DNA of 46,064 nt, from contig NZ_SDLI01000018.1 of NCBI RefSeq assembly GCF_004123195.1, positions 1 through 46,064 of the forward strand, given 5' to 3'. How positions within the stretch are numbered: the stretch's first letter is position 1; the number at the start of each line of letters is the position of its first letter. The stretch comes from Ammoniphilus sp. CFH 90114 (GTDB taxonomy: Bacteria; Bacillota; Bacilli; Aneurinibacillales; RAOX-1). The position numbers and the translations under genes were made by a program. Positions 16,015-23,885 of this stretch are shown here, in pieces. The notes below the pieces were generated by a model. That model made no database searches. It was not told the origin of the DNA and saw only the letters and a program-made list of their open reading frames with translations.

Positions 16015-16957
16015 TGCGAAGTTGATTGTTCTAGCGGTGTTAGCGACTATCAGTATTTTGCTTTTCGGATTTTATGATATCAAAGGTGGCTTTGATTACG
16101 CCTTTCCAAGGCGTATGATTCGTGTGGCGGCAATGGTTGTAACAGGGATTGCGATTGCGTATTCAACGGTCGTGTTCCAGACCATTACACATAACCGAAT
16201 TTTAACCCCTTCTATGATAGGCCTTGATTCTATGTACGAAGTCGTCCAAACGGTCATCTATTTCTTTGCAGGCTCGATGTCGATTTGGGTAGTAAATAAA
16301 TATCTGAATTTCGGTTCATCTATTATAGCCATGGTATTATTTGCACTGATCTTATATCGTTTCTTATTCCGAGCGGATAAGCACCCTATTTATTTGCTTC
16401 TTTTGATTGGGATGATATTAGGAACGCTACTGGTAAGTCTGGTGACATTTTTACAAGTATTGATTGATCCAGTGGAATATTTAAGCCTGCAAACGCGCTT
16501 ATTCGCAAGCTTTATAAACGTAAAGGCTGACTTATTATATCTTTCCATCGGTGTATTATTCATTGCACTTATTTATGGTTATTTCATTATGGATAAGCTA
16601 GATGTTATGTCCCTCGGTCGTGAAAATGCAATTAACCTTGGTATTAACTACGACCGTATGGTCATGAATGTTTTAATTCTATCGTCGTTTTTAATTGCGA
16701 CATCAACAGCCTTGGTTGGTCCGATTACGTTTTTTGGATTAATCGTAGCGAATCTTTCCTATCAATATTTGGTTACGTATAAGCATTCAGTTTTAATTTT
16801 AGGTGCAAGTTTAATCAGTATTATTGCACTGGTAGGTGGTCAATTCCTTGTCGAGCATATATTTGAATTGCGTACAACCTTAAGTGTTATTATCAACTTT
16901 ATTGGTGGTGTTTACTTTATTTACTTATTACTAAAGGAAAGTAGGGCGGCAGGATGA
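16001..16957 (+). CDS. yclO: Petrobactin-type siderophore ABC transporter, permease YclO
   Basis: The second FecCD-type permease subunit, also 318 residues, forming a heterodimer with YclN in the membrane. It has multiple hydrophobic segments and the coupling-region text L-V-G-P-I-T-F-F-G-L-I-V-A-N-L near 240. It starts inside the last codons of yclN and overlaps yclP by 4 bases (ATGA), so translational coupling is likely. Early text such as I-R-V-A-A-M-V-V-T-G-I-A-I-A-Y-S-T-V matches the YclO type, in which the usual R-x-P-R motif is modified. Confidence 0.93.
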   Translation: MQKNSAKLIVLAVLATISILLFGFYDIKGGFDYAFPRRMIRVAAMVVTGIAIAYSTVVFQTITHNRILTPSMIGLDSMYEVVQTVIYFFAGSMSIWVVNKYLNFGSSIIAMVLFALILYRFLFRADKHPIYLLLLIGMILGTLLVSLVTFLQVLIDPVEYLSLQTRLFASFINVKADLLYLSIGVLFIALIYGYFIMDKLDVMSLGRENAINLGINYDRMVMNVLILSSFLIATSTALVGPITFFGLIVANLSYQYLVTYKHSVLILGASLISIIALVGGQFLVEHIFELRTTLSVIINFIGGVYFIYLLLKESRAAG

Positions 16958-17721
16958 TTGAAATCAAGGGATTAACAAAGCGATTTGGTAAAAAGCCTGT
17001 TGTAGAAGACGTATCTGTATCAATCGAGCCGGGGACGATTACATCGTTTATCGGACCTAATGGTGCTGGTAAATCTACACTGCTTTCTATGGTAAGCCGA
17101 TTACTTGAAGCAGACACTGGGGAAGTATTATTGGATCAAAGTAGTGTGAAAAGATGGGCGTCTGGTGAATTTGCGAAGCGTGTTTCGATTTTGAAGCAAG
17201 CCAATTACATAAATGTGAGATTAACGATACGTGAGCTTGTTGCATTTGGGCGTTATCCGTATTCTAAAGGACGTCTTACAGCAGAGGATGAAAAATTCGT
17301 TGATCAAGCCATTGAATATCTGAACTTAACAGAGATGCAAGATAAGTTTTTAGATGAATTGTCGGGCGGTCAAAAACAGCGTGCGTTTATCGCGATGGTT
17401 ATTGCACAAGATACGGACTATGTTTTGCTTGATGAGCCTTTAAATAATTTAGATATGAAGCACTCTGTTCAAATTATGAAAATTCTACGTAAGCTTGTAG
17501 ATGATCTTGGTAAAACAGTAGTCATTGTATTACACGATATTAACTTTGCGTCTGTGTATTCCGATCGTATTGTCGCGTTGAAAGACGGTAAGCTTGTAAA
17601 AGACGGGCCAACGCATGAAATTATTAATTCGGATACACTGCGAGACATTTACGATATGCATATTCCTATTCAGGAACAAGAAGGCTCTCGGATTTGTGTA
17701 TATTTTAATTCTTATACTTAA
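16954..17721 (+). CDS. yclP: Petrobactin-type siderophore ABC transporter, ATPase YclP
   Basis: The ATP-binding subunit, 255 residues, on the cytoplasmic face. Walker A is G-P-N-G-A-G-K-S-T (about 35-43), the Q-loop lies at L-K-Q-A-N, the ABC signature is L-S-G-G-Q-K-Q-R, Walker B is Y-V-L-L-D-E-P-L, and the switch histidine is in V-L-H-D-I-N. All catalytic elements are intact. No terminator was found after it, and a separate Fur-box promoter for yclQ follows within 55 bases. Confidence 0.95.
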   Translation: MIEIKGLTKRFGKKPVVEDVSVSIEPGTITSFIGPNGAGKSTLLSMVSRLLEADTGEVLLDQSSVKRWASGEFAKRVSILKQANYINVRLTIRELVAFGRYPYSKGRLTAEDEKFVDQAIEYLNLTEMQDKFLDELSGGQKQRAFIAMVIAQDTDYVLLDEPLNNLDMKHSVQIMKILRKLVDDLGKTVVIVLHDINFASVYSDRIVALKDGKLVKDGPTHEIINSDTLRDIYDMHIPIQEQEGSRICVYFNSYT

Positions 17722-17773
17722 TCCAAATCACAAAGTCACAAATAAACATCTAGATAATTTATAGAGAATCGTA

Positions 17774-17802
17774 TTGACGGTAATAAATGATGACAGTATA
17801 CT
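17774..17802 (+). promoter_or_regulatory. Sigma-A promoter of yclQ
   Basis: TTGACG (17774-17779), 17-base spacer, TATACT (17797-17802), followed by a Fur box. It gives the binding protein its own transcript in addition to read-through from yclP. Confidence 0.75.
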
Positions 17803-17817
17803 GATAACGGTTATTAA

Positions 17818-17832
17818 TGATATTAATTATCA
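17818..17832. promoter_or_regulatory. Fur box ahead of yclQ
   Basis: TGATATTAATTATCA matches TGATAATnATTATCA at all but one fixed position, just downstream of the predicted start of transcription. Confidence 0.85.
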
Positions 17833-17873
17833 TTAACAATAAAACAACAAATATAAAAAGGGGAGAAAGAACC

Positions 17874-18911
17874 ATGAAAAAACTAAAGTTAGTTAGTGCA
17901 ACATTAGCTGTGTTCTTATTGCTTGCCGGTTGTGGCGCTAATGAAGAAGCTACAACAGCCCAACCAAAGGAAGTTGCAGCAGAAACTAAAACTGCAGAAA
18001 CCCCTGCAGCTGCAGAAGAGAGCGGTCCTGCGTATCCAATGACTGTATCTCCAACATTAGCTTCAACAAAAAATGAAGAAAAAGGTACAATCACTTTTAA
18101 AGATGTGACATTCGAAAAAATGCCAGAAAAGATTGTAGTATTTGACTATGGTTTCTTAGATACATTGGATGCACTTGGTGTTAAGGGAATTGCCGGAGTT
18201 GCTAAAGACTCCACATTACCATCTCACCTAGAAGACTATTCAGGTGATGAGTACACAAACATTGGTACTTTAAAGGGCCCATTACTTGAAGATATCGCAG
18301 CGCTTAAGCCAGATGTAATCTTTATCTCAGGTCGTCAATCTGTATTCTATGAAGAGTTTAAAGAAATTGCTCCTGTAGTATTCGTAGGAACCTCTCAAAA
18401 TGATTATTGGAACACTTTCTTAGCTTCTGTAGATGTTGCAGCAAAAATGTTCGGTAAGGAAAAGGAAGCTGAAGAGTACCTAGAAAAATATGACTCCGCA
18501 CTAGAAAAAATTAAGACTTTAGCTGGTAACTATGAAACATCATTAGTTGCGATGTACAACGAAGGTAAATTATCTGGTTTTGCATCGAACTCTAATTATG
18601 GTTACATTTATAATATCTATGGCTTCAAACCAGTAACAGAGGATATCGCCGCTTCTTCTCATGGTTCAAACTTCGGTTTCGAAGCACTTTTAGAATTTGA
18701 TCCACAAGTGTTATTCGTAATCGACCGTACAGCAGCTGTAGGTGGCGAATCAAAGATTAAAGCTGATATGGAAAATGAAATCATTAAGAAAACACAAGCA
18801 TTCCAAAACAATAAAATCGTTTACTTAGATGGTCCGCTTTGGTACTTAAGTGGTGGCGGTTTACAATCTGAGCTAGCAAAAATTGAAGAAGTTTTAGCAG
18901 AATTAAAATAG
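17874..18911 (+). CDS. yclQ: Petrobactin-type siderophore-binding lipoprotein YclQ
   Basis: The extracellular substrate-binding lipoprotein of the transporter, 345 residues. The signal peptide ends in lipobox L-A-G-C with Cys20, followed by an Ala/Glu/Thr-rich linker (about 21-60). The binding domain starts near T-F-E-K-M-P-E-K-I-V-V-F-D-Y-G. It includes D-V-I-F-I-S-G-R-Q-S and the terminal W-Y-L-S-G-G-G-L-Q-S, both typical of YclQ/FatB-type proteins. ATG 17874 is chosen for GGGGAGA about 8 bases upstream and the signal peptide. It has its own Fur-box promoter, which would allow excess binding protein over membrane subunits. Confidence 0.95.
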   Translation: MKKLKLVSATLAVFLLLAGCGANEEATTAQPKEVAAETKTAETPAAAEESGPAYPMTVSPTLASTKNEEKGTITFKDVTFEKMPEKIVVFDYGFLDTLDALGVKGIAGVAKDSTLPSHLEDYSGDEYTNIGTLKGPLLEDIAALKPDVIFISGRQSVFYEEFKEIAPVVFVGTSQNDYWNTFLASVDVAAKMFGKEKEAEEYLEKYDSALEKIKTLAGNYETSLVAMYNEGKLSGFASNSNYGYIYNIYGFKPVTEDIAASSHGSNFGFEALLEFDPQVLFVIDRTAAVGGESKIKADMENEIIKKTQAFQNNKIVYLDGPLWYLSGGGLQSELAKIEEVLAELK

Positions 18912-18998
18912 GTGGAATGGGTAAGAAGTCTGTATTAAACCTCACAAATGAGAAATACTATCCGATATCGATATGTTAGTTTTTCCAGGAGGCCTTAA

Positions 18999-20006
18999 AT
19001 GGAAAGTGAAAGACAAGTGATGATGTCGACATCTGAATTAGCTCATTTGTGGACCACCTACATGAACGATAGCATGGCGATTTGTGTTTTAAAGCAATTT
19101 TTAGGCCATGTCAAAGATAAGGAAATAGAGGGTTTACTCCATTTCGCATTAAGCCTATCCCAAGAGCATCTTCATCATATTTCGAGCCTTTTTAATAACG
19201 AAGACATTGCAATCCCAGAAGGTTTTAGTGAGCAAAATGATGTCGACTTGTCAGCTCCACGATTATTTTCCGATACGTTTTATTTATTTTACTTACATAA
19301 TATGGGCAAGATTGGTGGGAATGGCTACTCTTTGTCTTTAGCTAATAGCGCTAGAACAGATATATCTAAATTTTTTGAGGGGTGTGTTCAAGCATCCGCA
19401 GAACTTTATAACAGAACAAGGGAAACTCTCCTGTCGAAGGGCCTGTTTCTGAGACCGCCTCAAATCGTATTGCCTAAACGTGTGGAGTTTGTTGAAAAAC
19501 AAGGTTTTCTTAACGGGTGGCTGGGTGATCGAAGACCCCTTAATTGTATAGAGGTTATGAATATTTTCTTTAATATTGAACGCAATGAAATTGGAAGATC
19601 ATTAATCATGGGTTTTTCTCAAGTTGCCCAAACAAAGGAAGTCATTGATTTTTTTGTCAGGGGTAAACAAATTGCAAGTAAACAAATTGAAGTCTTTGGA
19701 TCTTTACTTTCGGAATCTAATCTATCTGCTTCTATGACTTGGGATACGATCCCCACCGAATCCACGACACCTACATTCTCTGAAAAGCTCATGATGTTTC
19801 ACGTGGCTGCTTTAACAGGGGCTTCGTTGAGTCACTATGGTACAAGTTTGGGGTCGAGTCCAAGACGTGATATCGGAATGCATTATACCCGCTTTATGCA
19901 AGAGATCGCTTTGTTTGCTGAAGATGGTGCAAACATCTTGATCAAGAATGGCTGGATGGAACAACCGCCAATGGCTACGGACCGAGAAGCTCTAACTAAA
20001 AAGTAA
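18999..20006 (+). CDS. DUF3231 protein with internal duplication
   Basis: A protein of 335 residues matching the DUF3231 type of Bacillales, function unknown. It is two copies of an approximately 165-residue helical unit. Residues about 10-160 and 175-335 align around [14 protein letters not shown] versus [14 protein letters not shown], and around [10 protein letters not shown] versus [10 protein letters not shown]. The fold is probably ferritin-like four-helix bundles, but the usual E-x-x-H metal motif is not clear. AGGAGG lies 6 bases ahead of the ATG. It sits 87 bases after yclQ with no obvious terminator between; a link to iron is only positional. Confidence 0.85.
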   Translation: MESERQVMMSTSELAHLWTTYMNDSMAICVLKQFLGHVKDKEIEGLLHFALSLSQEHLHHISSLFNNEDIAIPEGFSEQNDVDLSAPRLFSDTFYLFYLHNMGKIGGNGYSLSLANSARTDISKFFEGCVQASAELYNRTRETLLSKGLFLRPPQIVLPKRVEFVEKQGFLNGWLGDRRPLNCIEVMNIFFNIERNEIGRSLIMGFSQVAQTKEVIDFFVRGKQIASKQIEVFGSLLSESNLSASMTWDTIPTESTTPTFSEKLMMFHVAALTGASLSHYGTSLGSSPRRDIGMHYTRFMQEIALFAEDGANILIKNGWMEQPPMATDREALTKK

Positions 20007-20022
20007 AAATGGTAGTTCTTTC

Positions 20023-20048
20023 AAAGATCGCGTGTGCGATCTTTTTTT
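20023..20048 (+). terminator. Rho-independent terminator
   Basis: AAAGATCGC pairs with GCGATCTTT across a 4-base loop, followed by a T run. It ends the DUF3231 transcript. Confidence 0.93.
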
Positions 20049-20157
20049 CATATTCCATTTCCTTAGTCATGTAGGTGGTTTTGTGGCAAATATTGTATAC
20101 AGGGTTTCGTGTATGGACAAGATAAGTTTCGAAGTGTTGATTTTCAGGAGGTGTCAT

Positions 20158-21795
20158 ATGGATAAACAGAATAGGAATGAAGATGGAACTTCTGTAAACG
20201 GGGTTGGAGGTTCTACAGATAACCGACTTTCGGAAGGGGAAAGTCAAGAAACCTTAACCAATAGGCAGGGGCACCCCATAACCGATAATCAAAATGTGAG
20301 AACCGTAGGAAACAGAGGACCAACAACATTAGAGAATTATGACTTTCTGGAAAAAATATCTCACTTTGATCGCGAACGAATTCCCGAGAGAGTTGTTCAT
20401 GCACGTGGAGCAGGAGCCCACGGTTATTTTGAAGCGTATGGAAAAGTTGGTAATGAACCGATCTCTAAATATACAAGAGCCAAACTATTTCAGGAAGCAG
20501 GAAAGAGAACGCCTGTGTTTGTCCGTTTCTCTACTGTAGTGGGCGGGGGACACTCACCTGAAACCTTGCGCGACCCTCGCGGTTTCGCTACCAAGTTCTA
20601 CACTGAAGATGGAAACTGGGATTTAGTAGGTAATAATTTAAAGATTTTCTTTATCCGTGATCCCCTTAAGTTTCCTGATATGGTTCACTCCTTCAAGCCA
20701 GACCCAGTTACGAATTTACCGGACCCAGAAAGAATGTTTGATTTCCTTTCTCAGACGCCCGAAGCCACCCATATGGTTACTTTTTTATTTTCTCCTTGGG
20801 GGATTCCCGCTAATTATAGACAGATGCAAGGTTCCGGCGTGAATACCTATAAGTGGGTAAATCAAGCGGGGGAAGCCATGCTAGTTAAATATCATTGGGA
20901 ACCTATCAATCAGGGAATTAAGAACCTACTGCAACATGAAGCAAATCAGATTCAGTCAACCAACCATAATCATGCCACTCAGGATCTATATCAGGCCATT
21001 AGGGAAGACAATTACCCAGAGTGGGAGCTTTGCGTTCAGATCATGAGTGATAATGAGCATCCTGAACTAGATTTTGATCCGCTTGACCCGACAAAATTAT
21101 GGGATCCTGAACAATTTCCGTTCTTGCCTGTAGGGAAGATGGTTCTGAACAAAAATCCTGAAAATTATTTTGCAGAAGTGGAACAGGTCGCCTTTGGTAC
21201 AGGGGTGCTGGTTGATGGGCTAGATTTTTCCGATGACAAATTACTCCAAGGACGTACTTTTTCTTATTCAGATACGCAAAGATACCGAGTAGGGACAAAT
21301 TATCTGCAATTACCTGTAAATGCACCCAAGAAGCATGTGGCGACAAACCAACGGGATGGTCAAATGGAATATCAAGTAGACATGGCACCAGGACAAAATC
21401 CACATGTCAACTATGAACCCTCCACGCTTGGCGGATTGAAGGAAGCACCGAAGAGATGGACTGAGCATGAACCTCATTACAAGGCCAAGCTTGTTCGCCA
21501 AAAGATTGATCGGACGAATGACTTTGCTCAAGCGGGGAAAACGTATCGTGCATTTGATGATGTTGAGAAAAATGAGCTTGTCTCGAATTTAGTGGATGCA
21601 TTAAAAATTTGCAAACCGAATATTCAAGATAAGATGGTTGAATACTTTACGAATGCTGACCCCGAATATGGTCAGCGTGTGAAAGAAGGACTAGAGAAGG
21701 CTAAACAGGAAATAAACGATCATATGAGTACAGCAGCTGCAGATATGGCTAGCAAGAATGCGGAAAATATGGGTCATAAGTCGGACGGATATTAA
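20158..21795 (+). CDS. katX: Heme catalase, KatX-like
   Basis: A monofunctional heme catalase, 545 residues, decomposing hydrogen peroxide. The catalytic histidine is His81 in [11 protein letters not shown], the distal Asn is in L-V-G-N-N-L-K, and the proximal heme Tyr is in [14 protein letters not shown]. The size, the 60-residue polar N-terminal extension and the middle segment [10 protein letters not shown]-x-A-I resemble the KatX (spore-associated) branch from memory. AGGAGG precedes ATG 20158 by 6 bases. I could not define a convincing promoter, so sporulation control is untested. Convergent with the flavoprotein gene. Confidence 0.93.
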   Translation: MDKQNRNEDGTSVNGVGGSTDNRLSEGESQETLTNRQGHPITDNQNVRTVGNRGPTTLENYDFLEKISHFDRERIPERVVHARGAGAHGYFEAYGKVGNEPISKYTRAKLFQEAGKRTPVFVRFSTVVGGGHSPETLRDPRGFATKFYTEDGNWDLVGNNLKIFFIRDPLKFPDMVHSFKPDPVTNLPDPERMFDFLSQTPEATHMVTFLFSPWGIPANYRQMQGSGVNTYKWVNQAGEAMLVKYHWEPINQGIKNLLQHEANQIQSTNHNHATQDLYQAIREDNYPEWELCVQIMSDNEHPELDFDPLDPTKLWDPEQFPFLPVGKMVLNKNPENYFAEVEQVAFGTGVLVDGLDFSDDKLLQGRTFSYSDTQRYRVGTNYLQLPVNAPKKHVATNQRDGQMEYQVDMAPGQNPHVNYEPSTLGGLKEAPKRWTEHEPHYKAKLVRQKIDRTNDFAQAGKTYRAFDDVEKNELVSNLVDALKICKPNIQDKMVEYFTNADPEYGQRVKEGLEKAKQEINDHMSTAAADMASKNAENMGHKSDGY

Positions 21796-21801
21796 AAAGA
21801 C

Positions 21802-21835
21802 AAAATCACCAGGAGGAAAGCCCTGGTGATTTTAA
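21802..21835. terminator. Bidirectional terminator
   Basis: AAAATCACCAGG pairs with CCTGGTGATTTT. A-rich and T-rich flanks serve both the catalase gene and the convergent flavoprotein gene. Confidence 0.9.
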
Positions 21836-21847
21836 TTTCTTCTGTAA

Positions 21848-22411
21848 CTACGATTTTAATACATCATGATCGACATAACGTTCGCCGTTTAATTCACTGA
21901 TGACGTTGATCGCTACTCTTGCACCATCACCAGCAGTAATGATTGTGTGAACGCTAACACCAGCTACCGTACCTGCTCCCCAGATGCCTGAGACGGAGGT
22001 TTGGCCTTTGGCATCGACATCAAGAACGGTCTTGATACGCGGCTCTGTACCTTCTTTTGTCTTTATTCCTACTTTCTCGGCTAATTCCACAGCAACTCCT
22101 GTTGCGAAAATGATGTGATCTGCTTCAAAAGTTTCATTGTCCGTCTCGATCTTAAATCCATTGTCCGCCTTCGTAATGTTTTGGACGGTATCTGTTACGA
22201 TTTCTGCGCCGAACTTCTTTGCTTGTTCTTTTCCGATCTCCACTAGGTCTGGTCCGGTAATCTCCATAACTCCATAGTGATTTTCTACCCATGCTCTCTT
22301 GGTCATACTTTTGTCATGATCAAGAACTAATGTCTTTTTCCCTGCTTTTGCCGCAAACAAAGCTGCACTGGCCCCCGCTGGCCCCGCACCAATAATAGCG
22401 ATATCGTACAT
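21848..22411 (-). CDS. Single-domain thioredoxin-reductase-like FAD oxidoreductase
   Basis: A protein of 187 residues carrying the FAD-binding half of the thioredoxin reductase family. The N-terminal G-A-G-P-A-G-A-S-A-A-L-F dinucleotide motif, I-I-F-A-T-G, and the C-terminal G-I-W-G-A-G-T-V-A-G with A-G-D-G-A-R-V-A are all present. The NADPH domain and C-x-x-C redox pair of true TrxR are absent. Such short members are common in Bacillales, so this is probably a natural single-domain enzyme. It follows its MarR regulator on the same strand; a palindrome matching the MarR operator lies 27 bases upstream of the ATG. GGGTGGAAG is the ribosome binding site. Confidence 0.88.
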   Translation of the reverse strand: MYDIAIIGAGPAGASAALFAAKAGKKTLVLDHDKSMTKRAWVENHYGVMEITGPDLVEIGKEQAKKFGAEIVTDTVQNITKADNGFKIETDNETFEADHIIFATGVAVELAEKVGIKTKEGTEPRIKTVLDVDAKGQTSVSGIWGAGTVAGVSVHTIITAGDGARVAINVISELNGERYVDHDVLKS

Positions 22412-22437
22412 ACTTCCACCCCTATTTTAAAATTTAC

Positions 22438-22451
22438 GTTGCTATAGCAAC
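22438..22451. promoter_or_regulatory. MarR-type operator of the flavoprotein gene
   Basis: GTTGCTATAGCAAC is a perfect 14-bp palindrome overlapping a possible -10 (TATAGC, minus strand). It matches the site upstream of the marR gene (22924-22937) at 12 of 14 positions, so the adjacent MarR protein probably binds both. Confidence 0.7.
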
Positions 22452-22481
22452 CATTTGACGAAGAAATGCAAGGTAGGATCC

Positions 22482-22907
22482 TTACTGGATATTAGCACAC
22501 ATCTTAGAAAGGATTCTCCTAACTTCTTGAAGCTCTTCCTTTGAAATTCCCTTGCATACCTGTGAATTGAATGCTTCAGCAATTGGTATGATATGATCGC
22601 CAAGTTCCTTTCCTTCCTCTGTCAGAAAAACCCTTAATGAACGCCGATCATGTTCCCCGCTGATTCGTCGGATAAATCCCTTTTGTTCAAGGTTAAGAAC
22701 CATGCGAGCAATATTTGTTTTATCTTTTTGAAGTTTATCCGCAAGTTCTTGTTGATTCATTCCGTCTTTCTCCCAGAGTAGCATGAGGATCAGATTCTGC
22801 TCAGGGGCAAGATTAAAGGGAGCTAATTTTCCCTTTACATGATTCGTCAGGGTTAGGTCTGTTTGATGAATGAAAATACTGATATAGTCATTCAAGGATA
22901 ATCTCAA
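22482..22907 (-). CDS. MarR-family regulator of the redox cluster
   Basis: A winged-helix MarR regulator, about 141 residues from the TTG start. The recognition region Q-Q-E-L-A-D-K-L-Q-K-D-K-T-N-I-A-R-M-V-L-N-L-E-Q-K-G-F-I-R-R and wing D-R-R-S-L-R-V-F-L-T-E-E-G are clear. Two Cys lie in the C-terminal helix (V-C-K-G and K-M-C-A-N), possible redox sensors, though the OhrR-type N-terminal Cys is not present. TTG 22907 has GGAG 8 bases upstream; GTG 22916 overlaps that site. It appears autoregulated through the operator at +11 to +24 of its promoter. The flavoprotein gene lies downstream; the nitroreductase is divergent. Confidence 0.88.
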   Translation of the reverse strand: MRLSLNDYISIFIHQTDLTLTNHVKGKLAPFNLAPEQNLILMLLWEKDGMNQQELADKLQKDKTNIARMVLNLEQKGFIRRISGEHDRRSLRVFLTEEGKELGDHIIPIAEAFNSQVCKGISKEELQEVRRILSKMCANIQ

Positions 22908-22923
22908 CTGAATCACTCCAATT

Positions 22924-22937
22924 ATTGCTATAACAAC
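22924..22937. promoter_or_regulatory. MarR-type operator, autoregulatory
   Basis: ATTGCTATAACAAC, a near-copy of the palindrome at 22438, lies just downstream of the marR promoter and upstream of its ribosome binding site. Confidence 0.65.
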
Positions 22938-22954
22938 AGTTAAGGTACAAAAAC

Positions 22955-22983
22955 ATTATAAGGGAAAATATTGAAAAATTCAA
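22955..22983 (-). promoter_or_regulatory. Sigma-A promoter of the marR gene
   Basis: Minus strand: TTGAAT (22983-22978), 17-base spacer, TATAAT (22960-22955). Confidence 0.75.
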
Positions 22984-23051
22984 ATCTGTGAAACATCCTG
23001 CTGTCAAGCTGTCAGACATTTACATACCTGATCTAAGCTTACTCGAGCAAA

Positions 23052-23066
23052 ATAGTAAAGTACTAT
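23052..23066. promoter_or_regulatory. Inverted repeat at the nitroreductase promoter
   Basis: ATAGTA-AAG-TACTAT is a perfect inverted repeat about 26 bases before the nitroreductase start. TACTAT may double as the -10 with TTACTC 16 bases upstream. The motif differs from the nearby MarR operator, so a separate regulator, possibly a quinone or electrophile sensor of the HxlR/DUF24 type, is suspected. Confidence 0.5.
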
Positions 23067-23091
23067 CTTATCAAACAGGGAGGGAAGTAGA

Positions 23092-23727
23092 ATGAGTATA
23101 TCTGCAGCGGAGAGAGAGATCCATAAAGTCATGAAAGAACGGAGTAGTGTAAGAAAATATAAACGTGGAGAGAAAATCCCTCCGGAAATTTTAAAGGATA
23201 TTATTGAATTAGCTGGGAGTGCACCCTCCTCATGGAACTTGCAACATTGGAAGTTTCTGATTATTGAAGATCAAGACATAAAAGACAAATTGTTACCGAT
23301 AGCATATGGTCAGCAGCAAGTAAGTGATTGCTCGGCGCTCATTATTGTACTTGGCGATATTCAAGCAAATGAGAATGCCGACAGAATATATGAAGATGCG
23401 GTTAAGGTTGGATACATGACAAATGAAGCTAGACAAAAATTGGTAGAGAATATTAACGGGGCTTATCATAATGTGCATAACTTTGGATTATTTGAGGCCA
23501 TACGAAATGCTTCTCTGGCGGCCATGCAGCTCATGTTGGCTGCTAAATCCTATGGCTTGGATTCTGTACCTATGGGTGGTTTTAATGCTGATGCATTACG
23601 TCAAGAACTTCGTATCCCAGATCGTTATACAATTAACATGATGATACCCATCGGATATGCAGAAGCCCCTGCTCACCAAACGCCTCGATTTCCTGTTGAG
23701 GAAATTATGATTCGCAGTTTTACTTGA
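23092..23727 (+). CDS. Nitroreductase-family flavoprotein
   Basis: An FMN-dependent NAD(P)H nitroreductase/quinone reductase-type protein, 211 residues. Signatures are R-S-S-V-R-K-Y at 17-23, A-G-S-A-P-S-S-W-N-L-Q-H-W-K-F near 42-56, A-S-L-A-A-M-Q-L-M-L-A-A-K-S-Y-G and P-M-G-G-F, with terminal P-I-G-Y-A. The type is close to the YodC/MhqN group, which in B. subtilis responds to quinones. GGGAGGGAAG precedes the ATG. Divergent from the MarR gene. Substrate is not predictable. Confidence 0.93.
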   Translation: MSISAAEREIHKVMKERSSVRKYKRGEKIPPEILKDIIELAGSAPSSWNLQHWKFLIIEDQDIKDKLLPIAYGQQQVSDCSALIIVLGDIQANENADRIYEDAVKVGYMTNEARQKLVENINGAYHNVHNFGLFEAIRNASLAAMQLMLAAKSYGLDSVPMGGFNADALRQELRIPDRYTINMMIPIGYAEAPAHQTPRFPVEEIMIRSFT

Positions 23728-23740
23728 TCACCTATTCTAT

Positions 23741-23774
23741 AAAGAAGACAGCTATGATGCTCGTCTTCTTTTTT
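23741..23774 (+). terminator. Rho-independent terminator
   Basis: AAAGAAGAC pairs with GTCTTCTTT across a 13-base loop, followed by T residues. Confidence 0.85.
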
Positions 23775-23885
23775 ATGTGCTTTTTCTTGGAAGGCTTGGC
23801 AGGCTTTCACTAATGAATATGCTATGGAATTATGATAAATTATCCTAGACTTTCTCAAGATTCATATAGATGGAGGAAAAATAGG

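Noticed and set aside
20078-20107. Possible sigma-B promoter (GTTTT...GGGTTT) ahead of the catalase gene
   Set aside because: The spacing of 18 bases is longer than sigma-B promoters allow and the -10 is imperfect.
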